A DNA stretch of 64,000 bases, taken from assembly GCF_005405425.1 (NCBI RefSeq), contig NZ_BJEA01000014.1, positions 33,042-97,041 of the forward strand. The letters are read 5' to 3'. The notes below the pieces were generated by a model that saw nothing but the letters and a program-made list of their open reading frames with translations, did no database searches and was not told where the DNA came from. A program made the translations under genes and the position numbers. The number at the start of each line of letters is the position of its first letter. Position 1 is the first letter of the stretch. Of this stretch, positions 15,564 to 23,973 are shown in pieces. The stretch is from Lactiplantibacillus modestisalitolerans (GTDB lineage: Bacteria > Bacillota > Bacilli > Lactobacillales > Lactobacillaceae).

Positions 15564-17350
15564 TGGCAGCTCGTCAATCCGTATGGGCCCGCAGCATGCC
15601 GGTCAAGGAACAATTGAATGTGATCCGGCGGCTCCTGCCGTACGCCAAACCATTTAAGTGGTACTTTTTTGGTGCCATCCTGTTTTCAGGACTCGTGAGC
15701 GTCGTCAATATTTACCTTCCCCGGGTGTTACAAACGTACTTAGACCGCTACCTTCGAACTGGCAATGCGACCACGGTAATTATGTGGTACTTTGCCGCCC
15801 TTTACTTCTTCGGCATGGTCGTACGGGCGTTATTCCAGTTTAGTCAGAACTACGCCAGCACGATGGGGGCCGAATACATGCTAGAAAACGTTCGCCGTCA
15901 GTTATTTGCAAAGCTACACCGGATGGGGATGCGCTACTTCGACCAAGTGCCTGGCGGTTCGATTCTGTCCCGGCTGACGAACGATACCATGTCGTTTTCC
16001 AACTTCTGGGCCCTATTTAACACACTATTTACGGCGTTCTTTGCGGTTATAACTTCTTTTATCGCGATGTTGTTAACGGATCAGACTATTTCGCTCTGGC
16101 TCCTAATTTTCATGCCGTTTCTAGCAGTGACCATCTGGTATTACCAACGTTATAGCTCGAAGGTGTACCGGCGAATGCGTGAGCGCCTCAGTGAACTGAA
16201 CACCAAACTGAGTGAAGCAATTACCGGAATCAGCGTCATTCAACAATTCCGGCAGGAGCGGCGGATCAACGGTGAATTTGACCACACCAACGACGCCTAC
16301 TTCCGCACCCGGCAAGCGATGATTCGGACGAATTCGTTATTACTCAGTCCACTGATCAACCTGTTTTACGCGCTGGGAACCGTTGTTGTCCTGGGCTTCT
16401 TTGGAATTCGGGGCTTAGACGGTTACGTTGCGGCCGGGGAAGTGTACGCGTTCATTACGTACTTAAATAACTTTTATAACCCAATGACATCAATGATGGA
16501 TAATTTATCTGATTTTCAAGACGGGGTGGTGGCCGGTTCGCGGGTGCTGCGGATTATGGATGACCCGACGATTGCGCCGGCCCAACACGCCGACCCAACG
16601 GCTAAAATTACCCGCGGGAAGATTGAATTTCGGCACGTGACCTTTGCTTACGATGGCACTCACCCAGTGCTAAACGACGTGTCGTTTGTGGCCGAGCCCG
16701 GTCAAACGGTGGCACTAGTTGGTCAAACTGGGAGCGGGAAGACCTCGACGATCAATGTTTTAATGCGCTTCTACGAATTTCAAGCCGGTGAAGTCCTAAT
16801 TGACGATCGCGATATTCGCGAGTATCCGGCGGCCGAATTACGGCAAAAACTAGGCCTCGTTTTACAGGAGCCGTTTATGTTTTACGGGGACATTAACTCG
16901 AACATTCGAATGTTTAACGACCAGATTACGGATGAGCAGGTTCGTGACGCCGCCCGGTTCGTGAAGGCGGACGATTTCATCAACGACCTACCCGAAAATT
17001 ATCGCTCGCGGGTGATTGAACGCGGGGCTAGTTATTCGTCGGGGCAGCGCCAGTTGATTTCGTTTGCCCGTACGATCGTGACTGACCCCAAGATTTTAAT
17101 TTTGGATGAAGCCACGGCGAACGTCGATACCGAAACCGAGGAAATGATTCAAACGGGGTTGAACCGCATTCAGCAGAACCGAACCACGATTGCGATTGCG
17201 CACCGCCTCTCGACGATTCAAAATGCGGACCTGATCTTAGTGTTACACCAAGGTAAGATCGTGGAGCGCGGGACCAATGCAGAGCTAATGCAGCAGCGGG
17301 GTTACTATTACGACATGATTCAGCTTCAAAATTCGGCACACGCCGAGTAG
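15563..17350 (+). CDS. ABC exporter half, canonical-site subunit (LmrD/BmrD/YheH-like)
   Basis: 595 residues with a six-helix transmembrane domain after a 30-residue N-terminal lead, then an ATPase domain: Walker A GQTGSGKTS, Q-loop VLQEPFMFYGDI, signature YSSGQRQLISFARTI and Walker B ILILDEATANVDTE with the catalytic Glu present. The signature lacks the second Gly of LSGGQ. The partner at 13812 has the reverse defects, so the dimer has one full ATP site (Walker A and B from this subunit, signature from the partner) and one degenerate site, as in LmrCD/BmrCD. ATG 15563 overlaps the partner's stop codon. The inverted repeat at 13776-13799 is the only visible control element. Confidence 0.9.
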   Translation: MAARQSVWARSMPVKEQLNVIRRLLPYAKPFKWYFFGAILFSGLVSVVNIYLPRVLQTYLDRYLRTGNATTVIMWYFAALYFFGMVVRALFQFSQNYASTMGAEYMLENVRRQLFAKLHRMGMRYFDQVPGGSILSRLTNDTMSFSNFWALFNTLFTAFFAVITSFIAMLLTDQTISLWLLIFMPFLAVTIWYYQRYSSKVYRRMRERLSELNTKLSEAITGISVIQQFRQERRINGEFDHTNDAYFRTRQAMIRTNSLLLSPLINLFYALGTVVVLGFFGIRGLDGYVAAGEVYAFITYLNNFYNPMTSMMDNLSDFQDGVVAGSRVLRIMDDPTIAPAQHADPTAKITRGKIEFRHVTFAYDGTHPVLNDVSFVAEPGQTVALVGQTGSGKTSTINVLMRFYEFQAGEVLIDDRDIREYPAAELRQKLGLVLQEPFMFYGDINSNIRMFNDQITDEQVRDAARFVKADDFINDLPENYRSRVIERGASYSSGQRQLISFARTIVTDPKILILDEATANVDTETEEMIQTGLNRIQQNRTTIAIAHRLSTIQNADLILVLHQGKIVERGTNAELMQQRGYYYDMIQLQNSAHAE

Positions 17351-17390
17351 TGTGGTAAGCTAGCCCTAAAGATAGAACGGGGTGAAGCGC

Positions 17391-17522
17391 ATGGGTCGAC
17401 GGAGGTCGCGGTTCGTAACGGTCGTATTATTAGTTTGGGATTTAATTCGGTGGTGGCGGATGCGCCGCCGCTGTTGCGGTCAGTTGCCAACCAAGATAAA
17501 GGTTAAGGTTAAAATTAAATAA
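17391..17522 (+). CDS. Short basic peptide at the end of the ABC operon
   Basis: 43 residues. GGGGTGA (17379-17385) sits 5 nt before ATG 17391 and a strong terminator begins 6 bp after the stop, which favours real translation. The peptide has an N-terminal RRR, a short hydrophobic stretch (FVTVVLLVWDLI), an arginine/cysteine-rich middle and a Lys-Val-rich tail. No family recognised. It could be a small membrane-surface peptide cotranscribed with the exporter. Confidence 0.45.
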   Translation: MGRRRSRFVTVVLLVWDLIRWWRMRRRCCGQLPTKIKVKVKIK

Positions 17523-17527
17523 GTTGA

Positions 17528-17573
17528 TAGCCGGTCTCATTAGTGTTGGATAACTAGTGGGACCGGCTTTTTG
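17528..17573 (+). terminator. Terminator of the ABC exporter operon
   Basis: AGCCGGTC...CATTAGT pairs with ACTAGTG...GACCGGCT, then TTTTT. Repeat remnant F starts at the next base. Confidence 0.85.
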
Positions 17574-17651
17574 GGCGCGATACCAATTGGTGTTGAGATT
17601 TCCGCCAATAGTGGTTGTAACCAGTTGGCTGAAACACTGCGGGCATCGATT
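17574..17651 (-). repeat. Family 1 repeat remnant F (right end only)
   Basis: Contains the terminal repeat (TACCAATTGGTGTTGAGAT) and one strand of the outer stem plus GCGGGCATCGATT, then stops. The unpaired outer-stem strand has drifted (CCAATAGTGGTTGTAACC), unlike in complete copies. The 17652-17737 stretch beyond holds nothing I can identify. Confidence 0.75.
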
Positions 17652-17739
17652 GGCTAATTACTTATATTAACTTAAGGGACTTGGAAGCTTGGTTAATTGT
17701 TGGGTACCACGATTATAGCCTTTAAGCTAGTCTAGCCCT

Positions 17740-17889
17740 TCAGGCGCCCCGAAAATGCTCAGTGGTGTCGTTACACTTAGTAAGCGTTGTTGGCTTACTT
17801 AGTGTAAGACCGGTGTTTGAGACGTGGGGTGTCGGCTCAAATCCGTGTCCACCACGTTCCAGCATTTGACAAGGGGCGCTTGAAGGGCG
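17740..17889 (+). repeat. Family 4 cloverleaf element, copy 1
   Basis: Outer stem CTTCAGGCGCCCC with GGGGCGCTTGAAG, then ATGCT/AGCAT and GTGGTG/CACCAC, enclosing arm 1 TTACACTTAGTAAGC with GCTTACTTAGTGTAA and arm 2 TTTGAG/CTCAAA. Same topology as family 1 with different helix sequences. Copy 2 is at 63466-63608 on the opposite strand. Confidence 0.75.
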
Positions 17890-18015
17890 GTTTAGGAAGC
17901 ACAATACTGCCATCGTTAAGGAATAGCTGGTGAAAAAATTCATGGAAGGGCTTGCCTTCGTGTTACTCGAAGCGACTAAAATAAGATTATTGAGTTAAAA
18001 GAAGGAAGTTATCAA

Positions 18016-18882
18016 ATGAAAACCATTAACCAACAATTTTTAACGGGGGAGCGGGCCCTTTTTAAAGCCCACGACCTCCAAATTAATAATACGACCTTTG
18101 CAGATGGTGAATCGCCGCTCAAAGAAAGTCGCAATGTTAACTTAAAGCAACCGATTTTTAAGTGGAAGTACCCGTTATGGTACAGCAAGCACGTGACCGT
18201 TGATCACGGCTTGTTTGAAGAAATGTCGCGGTCGGGGATTTGGTATACCGATGACATTACGATTACGAATAGTACTTTGCAGGCGCCGAAGTTATTCCGG
18301 CGGGCCCGGCAAATAAAACTGGATCACGTCCACTTTTCACACGCTGAGGAAACGTTGTGGAACTGCCAGGATATCGAATTAAACGACGTTCAGGCTAACG
18401 GCGACTACTTTGGAATGAATAGTCAAAATATTTCAATTAATCACTTTAACTTGGTTGGCAACTACGCGTTTGACGGCGCTAAAAATGTTGAAATTCATAA
18501 CGCCACGCTGATGACGAAGGACGCCCTGTGGAATTGTGAAAACGTGACGGTTTATGATTCGCAGATTATTGGCGAATACTTGGGCTGGAACTCGAAACAC
18601 ATTCGCTTCGTTAACTGTACGATTGAAAGCGACCAGGGTCTGTGTTACATGGACGACGTGACGCTCGAAAACTGCACGTTGCTCAACACCGACCTCTCCT
18701 TTGAATACTGCAGTAACATTGATGCGGACGTTGTTTCAACGATTGATAGTGTTAAGAACCCCATTAGTGGTAAAATTCACGCAACCGCAATCGGTAAGAT
18801 TATCATGGATGATTCTGAAATTGACGCTACGCAGACGACCATTAGTGTTGACCAAGAAAGCCGTGCCCCGCATGCCGTATGA
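18016..18882 (+). CDS. DUF3737-family right-handed beta-helix protein
   Basis: 288 residues built from irregular short repeats with alternating hydrophobic and polar residues (for example VNLKQPIFKWKYPLWYSKHVTVDHGLF, then repeating patterns such as LWNCQDIELNDVQ and LWNCENVTVYDSQ), the signature of a right-handed beta-helix and of DUF3737. Function is unknown; the family is common in lactobacilli and other Firmicutes. It overlaps the PatB-like gene by 11 bp, so the two are translationally coupled. ATG 18016 follows GAAGGAAG (18001-18008). Confidence 0.85.
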   Translation: MKTINQQFLTGERALFKAHDLQINNTTFADGESPLKESRNVNLKQPIFKWKYPLWYSKHVTVDHGLFEEMSRSGIWYTDDITITNSTLQAPKLFRRARQIKLDHVHFSHAEETLWNCQDIELNDVQANGDYFGMNSQNISINHFNLVGNYAFDGAKNVEIHNATLMTKDALWNCENVTVYDSQIIGEYLGWNSKHIRFVNCTIESDQGLCYMDDVTLENCTLLNTDLSFEYCSNIDADVVSTIDSVKNPISGKIHATAIGKIIMDDSEIDATQTTISVDQESRAPHAV

Positions 18883-20053
18883 TTTTGAAACCGTCTTAAA
18901 CCGCCGGCACACGAACTCCGTTAAGTGGGATGTCGGTGCCGATGAACTGCCCATGTGGGTGGCTGACATGGACTTTCAGACCGCCCCAGCCATCACCAAC
19001 GCGTTAGCCAAGCGCGCCCAGTTTGGCGTTTTCGGTTACGAAGAAGTACCAACGGCTTACTACCAGGCGGTTGCGGATTGGTGGGCCAGCGAACACCACT
19101 TCCGGCCGCAACTAGACTGGTTAATGTTTTGTACTGGCGTGGTTCCGGCAATTAGTTCAATTGTGCGTAAAATGTCAGCGCCTGGAGATAACGTGCTCGT
19201 TCAGGCCCCTGTGTATAACATCTTTTACCACTCGATTGAAAATAACGGTCGCCACACGCTTGCCAGCAACTTGGTTGATAATGGTGACCAGTACGCGATT
19301 GATTGGGACGACCTTGAACGGAAACTAGCCGATCCGCTCACGACCATGATGATTTTGTGCAACCCGCAGAATCCAATTGGCATCGTGTGGTCCCGGGAAA
19401 CGCTTCAGCGCATTGGGGACTTGTGCCTGCGTCACCACGTTTTTGTCGTCGCCGATGAAATCCACTGCGACCTAACGTTAAACGGGCAGGAATACGTCCC
19501 GTTTGCGTCCTTGACGCCCGCGGTTGCGGCGAACAGCGTCAGCTGTGTTTCTCCCAGCAAGACCTTCAACGTGGCGGCCCTGCACGCGGCAACCTTGATC
19601 ATGCCGGACGCCCACGTACGCGCGCTAATCAGCCGCGCCATCAACAATGACGAGCTAGCCGAACCCAATTCGTTCGCCATTCCTGGCAGCATTGCCGCCT
19701 ACACGGACGGCCACGAGTGGCTCCACGCGCTCCGCGCCAAAATTACGGCTAATCAGCGCCAGGTGCAAGCCTTTGTGACTGAGCAGCTACCGCTGGTAAA
19801 AGTGGTTGAGGCGCAAGCCACCTACTTATTGTGGCTCGATACGCGGCGGGTCGCTACTGACAGCGCGGCACTTGCCACTGATATTCGCAAACGCACCGGC
19901 CTCTTCCTGTCGGCCGGGGACGTGTATCGCGGTGACGGCGCCCACTTCTTACGGATGAACGTGGCCTGTCCAACGAGCCAACTAACGGACGGCCTCAACC
20001 GCTTGAAGGTGGGCATTGACGCGTACGTGGCCGAGCACCCGGTTAAGGATTAA
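18872..20053 (+). CDS. PatB/MalY-type C-S lyase (PLP-dependent)
   Basis: 393 residues of fold-type I aminotransferase. It starts MPYDFETVLNRRHTNSVKWD and has the ADMDF motif (about 31-35) of PatB/MalY enzymes, the PLP-binding Asp/His region VVADEIHCDL and the Schiff-base Lys in SPSKTF (Lys230). These beta-lyases cleave cystathionine or cysteine conjugates into homocysteine or thiols, pyruvate and ammonia. ATG 18872 is inside the end of the DUF3737 gene (overlap 11 bp). An in-frame ATG upstream at 18701 would add 57 residues that overlap the DUF3737 gene and look unlike the family, so it is rejected. Terminator at 20060. Confidence 0.88.
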   Translation: MPYDFETVLNRRHTNSVKWDVGADELPMWVADMDFQTAPAITNALAKRAQFGVFGYEEVPTAYYQAVADWWASEHHFRPQLDWLMFCTGVVPAISSIVRKMSAPGDNVLVQAPVYNIFYHSIENNGRHTLASNLVDNGDQYAIDWDDLERKLADPLTTMMILCNPQNPIGIVWSRETLQRIGDLCLRHHVFVVADEIHCDLTLNGQEYVPFASLTPAVAANSVSCVSPSKTFNVAALHAATLIMPDAHVRALISRAINNDELAEPNSFAIPGSIAAYTDGHEWLHALRAKITANQRQVQAFVTEQLPLVKVVEAQATYLLWLDTRRVATDSAALATDIRKRTGLFLSAGDVYRGDGAHFLRMNVACPTSQLTDGLNRLKVGIDAYVAEHPVKD

Positions 20054-20059
20054 GTTAAT

Positions 20060-20091
20060 GAACGGTTCCCTTGATGGGGAGCCGTTTTTTT
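20060..20091 (+). terminator. Terminator after the PatB-like gene
   Basis: AACGGTTCCC-ttgatg-GGGAGCCGTT then TTTTTT. Confidence 0.85.
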
Positions 20092-20186
20092 GCTGTAAAG
20101 CCGGTGTAACCATATCGATCATTTTGTAAGACCATCGAGTGTTGATTACGTGCAGTTCGTGGTACCTTATTTTTGAGATGATTGCG

Positions 20187-20462
20187 ATGAATAGTGCTAA
20201 GCAACAATGTTCATCGATTGTGGTAGAAATTGAGCGGACGGATCAAATTAAAGCAACGACAATTTTTAAATCATTAGGCTTAGATCTCCCAGCGGCCATT
20301 AATCTCTTTATCCGACAAAGTATTATTGAAGGCGGGTTACCATTTGAAATTAAGGATGATTTTGAAAGTGTCGCGAATCAGGCGGAATTGCAGCGGCGCT
20401 TTGAAAAGGCTGCCAACCATCAAGGGGTGCGTTCCCACCAACTTTTAGATGATAAGGACTAA
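20187..20462 (+). CDS. RelB/DinJ-type antitoxin without a toxin partner
   Basis: About 91 residues. The central part (TDQIKATTIFKSLGLDLPAAINLFIRQSIIEGGLPFEI) is the ribbon-helix-helix of RelB/DinJ antitoxins. The ORF extends 5' to 20139 without a ribosome site; ATG 20187 follows GAGATGAT (20175-20182) and gives a usual length. DinJ proteins bind their operator as dimers and neutralise YafQ/RelE-type RNases. No toxin-like ORF follows: the next gene, 66 bp on, is a dinucleotide-binding oxidoreductase. It may be a solitary regulator or a remnant of a lost toxin-antitoxin pair. Confidence 0.75.
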   Translation: MNSAKQQCSSIVVEIERTDQIKATTIFKSLGLDLPAAINLFIRQSIIEGGLPFEIKDDFESVANQAELQRRFEKAANHQGVRSHQLLDDKD

Positions 20463-20527
20463 GAATAAGCTTATTAAGTGCAGTCCGGCCATTAGTTCGT
20501 TATCCTTTAGTTAGGATGGTGATAGAG

Positions 20528-21121
20528 ATGGAAATTGGAATTGTAGGCGCAGGCACGGTTGGAACCGTTTTGGCGCAAACGTTTGCGCGTGGTGATAATC
20601 AGGTTTATCTGAGTCGTCGTCACGGTGCGGAAAGTCTAGCTGCGCGGCGGGATGAGTTTCCCGCGAACGTTGAATTTGTTGAAGTCATTACGGCGTTGCA
20701 GCAACCGCTAGTCATTATGGCGGTACCGTTTGAGCAGGCGCCGGCGGTCTTAGAGCTGATTAAGGATTACGAGCAGCGAATCGTGGTGGACGTGACGAAC
20801 CAGTTTACGGCGGACTTTAAGAAGATTGTAACGAAGCCGTTGACGGGGAGTGAGGTTTTGGCGAAGTCGGCGAATAATGCGCGGATGTTAAAGGCGTTTA
20901 ATACGTTGCCGCCGAAGTATATGGATGGACACGTGGCGGGGCCTGGTAAGCGGGTCTTGTTCTATGCGGGAGATGACCGGGCGGCGAAGAAGGAGTTCGC
21001 GGCGTTGGTGAAGCCGTTGAATTTCCACCCGGTAAACTTAGGTCGGTTGCGGCATGGTGGTAGTGTGATGCAAGTAGGTGGTGGTTTGGGGAATACGCAT
21101 TTTGTAGAGTGTGAGGAGTGA
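20528..21121 (+). CDS. NADP-binding oxidoreductase of the F420-reductase/NAD-binding type
   Basis: 197 residues. The N-terminus is a Rossmann nucleotide-binding motif (IGIVGAGTVGTVLAQTFARG, GxGxxG at about 8-13), and the C-terminal region (RMLKAFNTLPPKYM...GKRVLFYAGDD, then LNFHPVNLGRL) matches short NADPH-dependent F420 reductase-like proteins, which in bacteria lacking F420 probably reduce other substrates. AGGATGGTGAT (20513-20523) sets the start at ATG 20528 rather than 20516. The last five codons and the TGA stop lie in a family 3 repeat that begins at 21107, so the C-terminal end is repeat-derived. Confidence 0.75.
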   Translation: MEIGIVGAGTVGTVLAQTFARGDNQVYLSRRHGAESLAARRDEFPANVEFVEVITALQQPLVIMAVPFEQAPAVLELIKDYEQRIVVDVTNQFTADFKKIVTKPLTGSEVLAKSANNARMLKAFNTLPPKYMDGHVAGPGKRVLFYAGDDRAAKKEFAALVKPLNFHPVNLGRLRHGGSVMQVGGGLGNTHFVECEE

Positions 21122-21380
21122 CGGGTTGATGCTGAGCACTGCCTAGACAGTGGCATGACGCGGTTTTGGCGTTGGGCCGCTGTCGTAGCAGGCGCAGGCG
21201 TCAGTCACTCCGAACACGTTTCGGCAATGTTGCAGGACAGTGGCTAGCGTAGCTAACCGCAGGACCAAGTCAGCCCGAACACGTTTCGGCTATAAGGCAG
21301 GAGAGCACTATTGCGGTTTTGGCGTTGGGCTACTGTCGTAGCTAACCGGAGCTCCCAGCTTGATTGAGCACATTTCAGCG
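21107..21380 (+). repeat. Family 3 repeat array 1 (three blocks)
   Basis: Begins GAGTGTGAGG at the 3' end of the preceding gene, continues with a leader (GGGTTGATGCTGAGCACT), then three related blocks of about 60-90 bp. Each block carries a CGTAGC-type start and a CGAACACGTTTCGG-like palindrome. Other arrays: 26583-26833 (minus), 44677-44884 and 45069-45355. Nothing else is recognised between 21381 and 21564. Confidence 0.85.
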
Positions 21381-21564
21381 AGTTTCGAGTACGGCCCCAA
21401 TTTACCAAAACAATACCAGACTTTTGCTGAAAATTGATGATAGGTAGTGTTCCGGTCTGCTAAGCTTAATTCAAGTTTCATTAGTTAACGCCGAAGAAAA
21501 ATATCTGAATCAACAAAGCGACCGTGACATCAGTCACAGCCGCTTGTATGTTCCTAAATATTAA

Positions 21565-21951
21565 GGTTCTATTGATATATGGTGCTGATTTGCTAAGAAG
21601 GATGCCAATTGAATTTATAATTAGTTCGCTATGACTACTGGAATAAGTAAGCAATTATATTTAATTTAATTCAGTAACCGTTCTGCGGAATCAGCTTCAT
21701 TAATTGGTTCTTAACTAAAGCAAACCGTTAAACTCAGTATAAAAACCAGTCTAGCCAGCAGCGGGTGTAACCATGGCTCAACTGCGAAATTATTCTTAGC
21801 TGGAAGTGGGTTGCTTCCGGCTTAGAATAAGGCTCGAATTTGAGATTGCTCAGTGGTTTTCTGAGTGAGCTTAAATCGATGCCCGTAGTGTTCCAGCCAC
21901 CCGGTTACACCCGCTGCTGGCGGCAATTTCAATCCCAATTGGCTAATAGCC
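21565..21951 (+). repeat. Family 1 cloverleaf repeat, copy C
   Basis: Full-length element; core 21755-21920. The outer stem is nearly perfect (CCAGCAGCGGGTGTAACC with GGTTACACCCGCTGCTGG). Arm 1 has GCTGGAAG/CTTCCGGC with a G-U type pair, and arm 2 has CTCAG/CTGAG, matching copy B rather than A and D. Ends CCCAATTGGCTAATAGCC. Confidence 0.9.
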
Positions 21952-22005
21952 AAAATCATTAATTTTGAAAACAACGTACGAGCTAACCACGGTTCGTGCG
22001 TTTCG

Positions 22006-22704
22006 TTACATAAGTGGGAGCCCTAAAATAAAGGCCTGTATTTGATCAAAGTTGACGGCCGTATAAGTCGGTTCAACAGCGCCAGCTGGGTGCGGTGTCG
22101 CGCTCGGATTATACCAAATTGTGGATAAGTGGGCCCGCTGACCGCCGGTGATATCGGAACGCAAACTGTCACCAATCATGACGGTATTGTGCGGCGTCAT
22201 CTGTGGATAAGCCCGCTCGATGGTTTCAAAAAAGCGGACGTCCGGTTTATCGTGACCAACGGTTTCAGAAATGAAGATGTGCTCGAAGTAGGGCCGTAAG
22301 TGTGCGCCAGTGATGCGGCTGAGTTGGGTTTGCCGCACTCCGTTGGTGCCAATGAGGAGCGTCACGCCAGCTTGCTTCAAGTTGGTGAGAAGTTGGCGGA
22401 CGCCCGGAAACGTCTGGGTGCCCTGACCAAGTAAGGTCATGTAATCCCGTTGGGCTTGAACGCCGTCAACCGCGAGCCCCAGTTCGTGAAACGTGATGGC
22501 AAATCGGCGGTTCAAAAGTTGGTCGCGGTTGGCGCCTTGTTCAATTTCCCGCCAGACGCGATCATTATAGTGCCGGTAAACTTGGACGGCATGGTCTAAG
22601 TCGGGGACGTGGTAGCGTTTCAAGAGGGTAGTTAAACTCACTTGCTCCGCTTGGTCAAAGTCTAATAAGGTATTGTCGAGGTCAAAAATAGCGAATTGGT
22701 ACAT
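22006..22704 (-). CDS. HAD hydrolase of the YjjG (noncanonical pyrimidine nucleotidase) type
   Basis: 232 residues from M at 22704. Motif I is FDLDNTLLDFDQ (the nucleophile Asp), and the cap helices and the motif IV region NTVMIGDSLRSDITGGQRA fit the YjjG/pyrimidine 5'-nucleotidase family, which hydrolyses nucleoside monophosphates including damaged ones. The ORF could start 14 codons earlier, but AGCGGTGATGAC precedes ATG 22704 and the shorter protein starts exactly at the family N-terminus (MYQFAIFDLDNTL). It is convergent with the preceding repeat region and divergent from the acetyltransferase at 22798. Confidence 0.8.
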   Translation of the reverse strand: MYQFAIFDLDNTLLDFDQAEQVSLTTLLKRYHVPDLDHAVQVYRHYNDRVWREIEQGANRDQLLNRRFAITFHELGLAVDGVQAQRDYMTLLGQGTQTFPGVRQLLTNLKQAGVTLLIGTNGVRQTQLSRITGAHLRPYFEHIFISETVGHDKPDVRFFETIERAYPQMTPHNTVMIGDSLRSDITGGQRAHLSTIWYNPSATPHPAGAVEPTYTAVNFDQIQAFILGLPLM

Positions 22705-22797
22705 GTCATCACCGCTTTTCTGAATGATAAGCTCATCATACAGCAATTCGACAGAGTGTGGTATGCTTAAACTACTAATTTACGAAGGAAGTTAATT

Positions 22798-23367
22798 ATG
22801 GAAATTGATAATGATTCAGCCTATCAGCAGATGATCAACGGGGAACTGTACTTAGAATCGCCGATTTTACAACGACAACGGCGGACGATTCGCCGGAAGC
22901 TAATGCAGTATAATCAGATTGTTGATAACGATGAACGGAATCAGTCAATCAAGGGGCTTTTGCGCTCAGCCGGGGATCGATTCTTTGTCGAACCGACCTT
23001 TGAATTTAGTTACGGTGTGAACATTACGATTGGCGACCACTTTTACGCGAACCACGGGGTCACGATTTGTGACGAAGGGTTGGTTAAGATTGGGAACGAC
23101 GTTAAGTTTGGGCCCAAGGTCGGGCTCTACACGCCGCAACACCCGCTTGATCCGGCGGTTCGGCGAACGGAAGCTGAACGAACGGCGCCAATTACGATTG
23201 GTAACGACGTTTGGGTCGGCGGGAGCGCCTGCATCTTGCCCGGCGTTACCCTTGGAAACAACGTCATTGTTGGGGCGGGCGCGGTTGTGACCCATTCATT
23301 CCCAGATAACGTGATTATTGTTGGCAACCCGGCTCGAGTTTTGAAAGCCAATCCGCCGAAGGACTAA
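22798..23367 (+). CDS. Maltose O-acetyltransferase-like left-handed beta-helix acetyltransferase
   Basis: 189 residues. N-terminal helical part (residues 1-50, MAT N-domain), then hexapeptide repeats (VNITIGDHFYANHGV, ITIGNDVWVGGSACILPGVTLGNNVIVGAGAVV) forming a left-handed beta-helix with loops. These enzymes acetylate sugars such as maltose or galactosides with acetyl-CoA, and in several Firmicutes also serve cell-wall or unknown sugars. ATG 22798 has AAGGAAG (22783-22789) before it. A paralogue is at 27762. Divergent from the HAD gene, sharing about 90 bp. Confidence 0.85.
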   Translation: MEIDNDSAYQQMINGELYLESPILQRQRRTIRRKLMQYNQIVDNDERNQSIKGLLRSAGDRFFVEPTFEFSYGVNITIGDHFYANHGVTICDEGLVKIGNDVKFGPKVGLYTPQHPLDPAVRRTEAERTAPITIGNDVWVGGSACILPGVTLGNNVIVGAGAVVTHSFPDNVIIVGNPARVLKANPPKD

Positions 23368-23443
23368 TTGACAATTCGGCCGGAATCGATGAAAATAAAG
23401 CTGTAAAAGTTCTAAATTTTTCTATGCGAGGAGCGGTTGTGTC

Positions 23444-23887
23444 ATGGCAACGATGAGTCCTAAAGAATTTAAACATATTTTAGTTGGGGTTGATGATTCG
23501 GAAGACGCCCAGTTAGCTTTTCGTTACGCGATTAATCGCGCGAAGGCGGACGGTGCGAAGTTGACGATCGTCTCGATTTTGGAACAAGATAACATGAACG
23601 TCTACGAAGCGATGAGCAAGGACTATGTCCATGGAAAGCGCGCGGATCTCGAAGCCCACGTCTTGAAGTATAAGGCGCTTGCAGAACGGTACGGGGTTCA
23701 AGACGTGAACGTGGTCGTCGATGAAGGCGATCCTGGTGAAACCATCGTCAAGGACATTATTCCTGCGTTGAAGCCGGACCTGCTCGTAATTGGGTCGGTT
23801 TCAAAGCAGGGGGTGCGTAAGTATTTTGGATCGCAGGCGGCCTACATGGCCAAGCACGCGTCCATTTCAGTTTTAGTTATTCGTTAA
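23444..23887 (+). CDS. Universal stress protein, UspA family
   Basis: 147 residues of the UspA fold: LVGVDDSEDAQLAFRYAINRA at the N-terminus and, at the end, GSVSKQGVRKYFGSQAAYMAKHASISVLVI, the ATP-binding Gly-rich loop (G-2x-G-9x-G-S/T type, with some variation). ATP-binding USPs respond to acid, oxidative and starvation stress; many lactobacilli carry several. GAGGAG (23429-23434) precedes ATG 23444; ATG 23453 is an alternative. Monocistronic with terminator 23901. Confidence 0.85.
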   Translation: MATMSPKEFKHILVGVDDSEDAQLAFRYAINRAKADGAKLTIVSILEQDNMNVYEAMSKDYVHGKRADLEAHVLKYKALAERYGVQDVNVVVDEGDPGETIVKDIIPALKPDLLVIGSVSKQGVRKYFGSQAAYMAKHASISVLVIR

Positions 23888-23900
23888 ACAAGTCGTAACA

Positions 23901-23932
23901 GGGCGGGCAATCCGGCGAGGTTGCCCGTCTTT
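23901..23932 (+). terminator. Terminator of the usp gene
   Basis: GGCGGGCAA-tccggcgagg-TTGCCCGTC and TTTT. Confidence 0.75.
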
Positions 23933-23973
23933 TCTATAAGGACGTTGTGAACTACATTTGAAAGAGGAACGTT

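Noticed and set aside
18701..18871. 57-codon N-terminal extension of the PatB-like gene
   Set aside because: Lies inside the DUF3737 gene and does not resemble PatB; ATG 18872 gives the family N-terminus.
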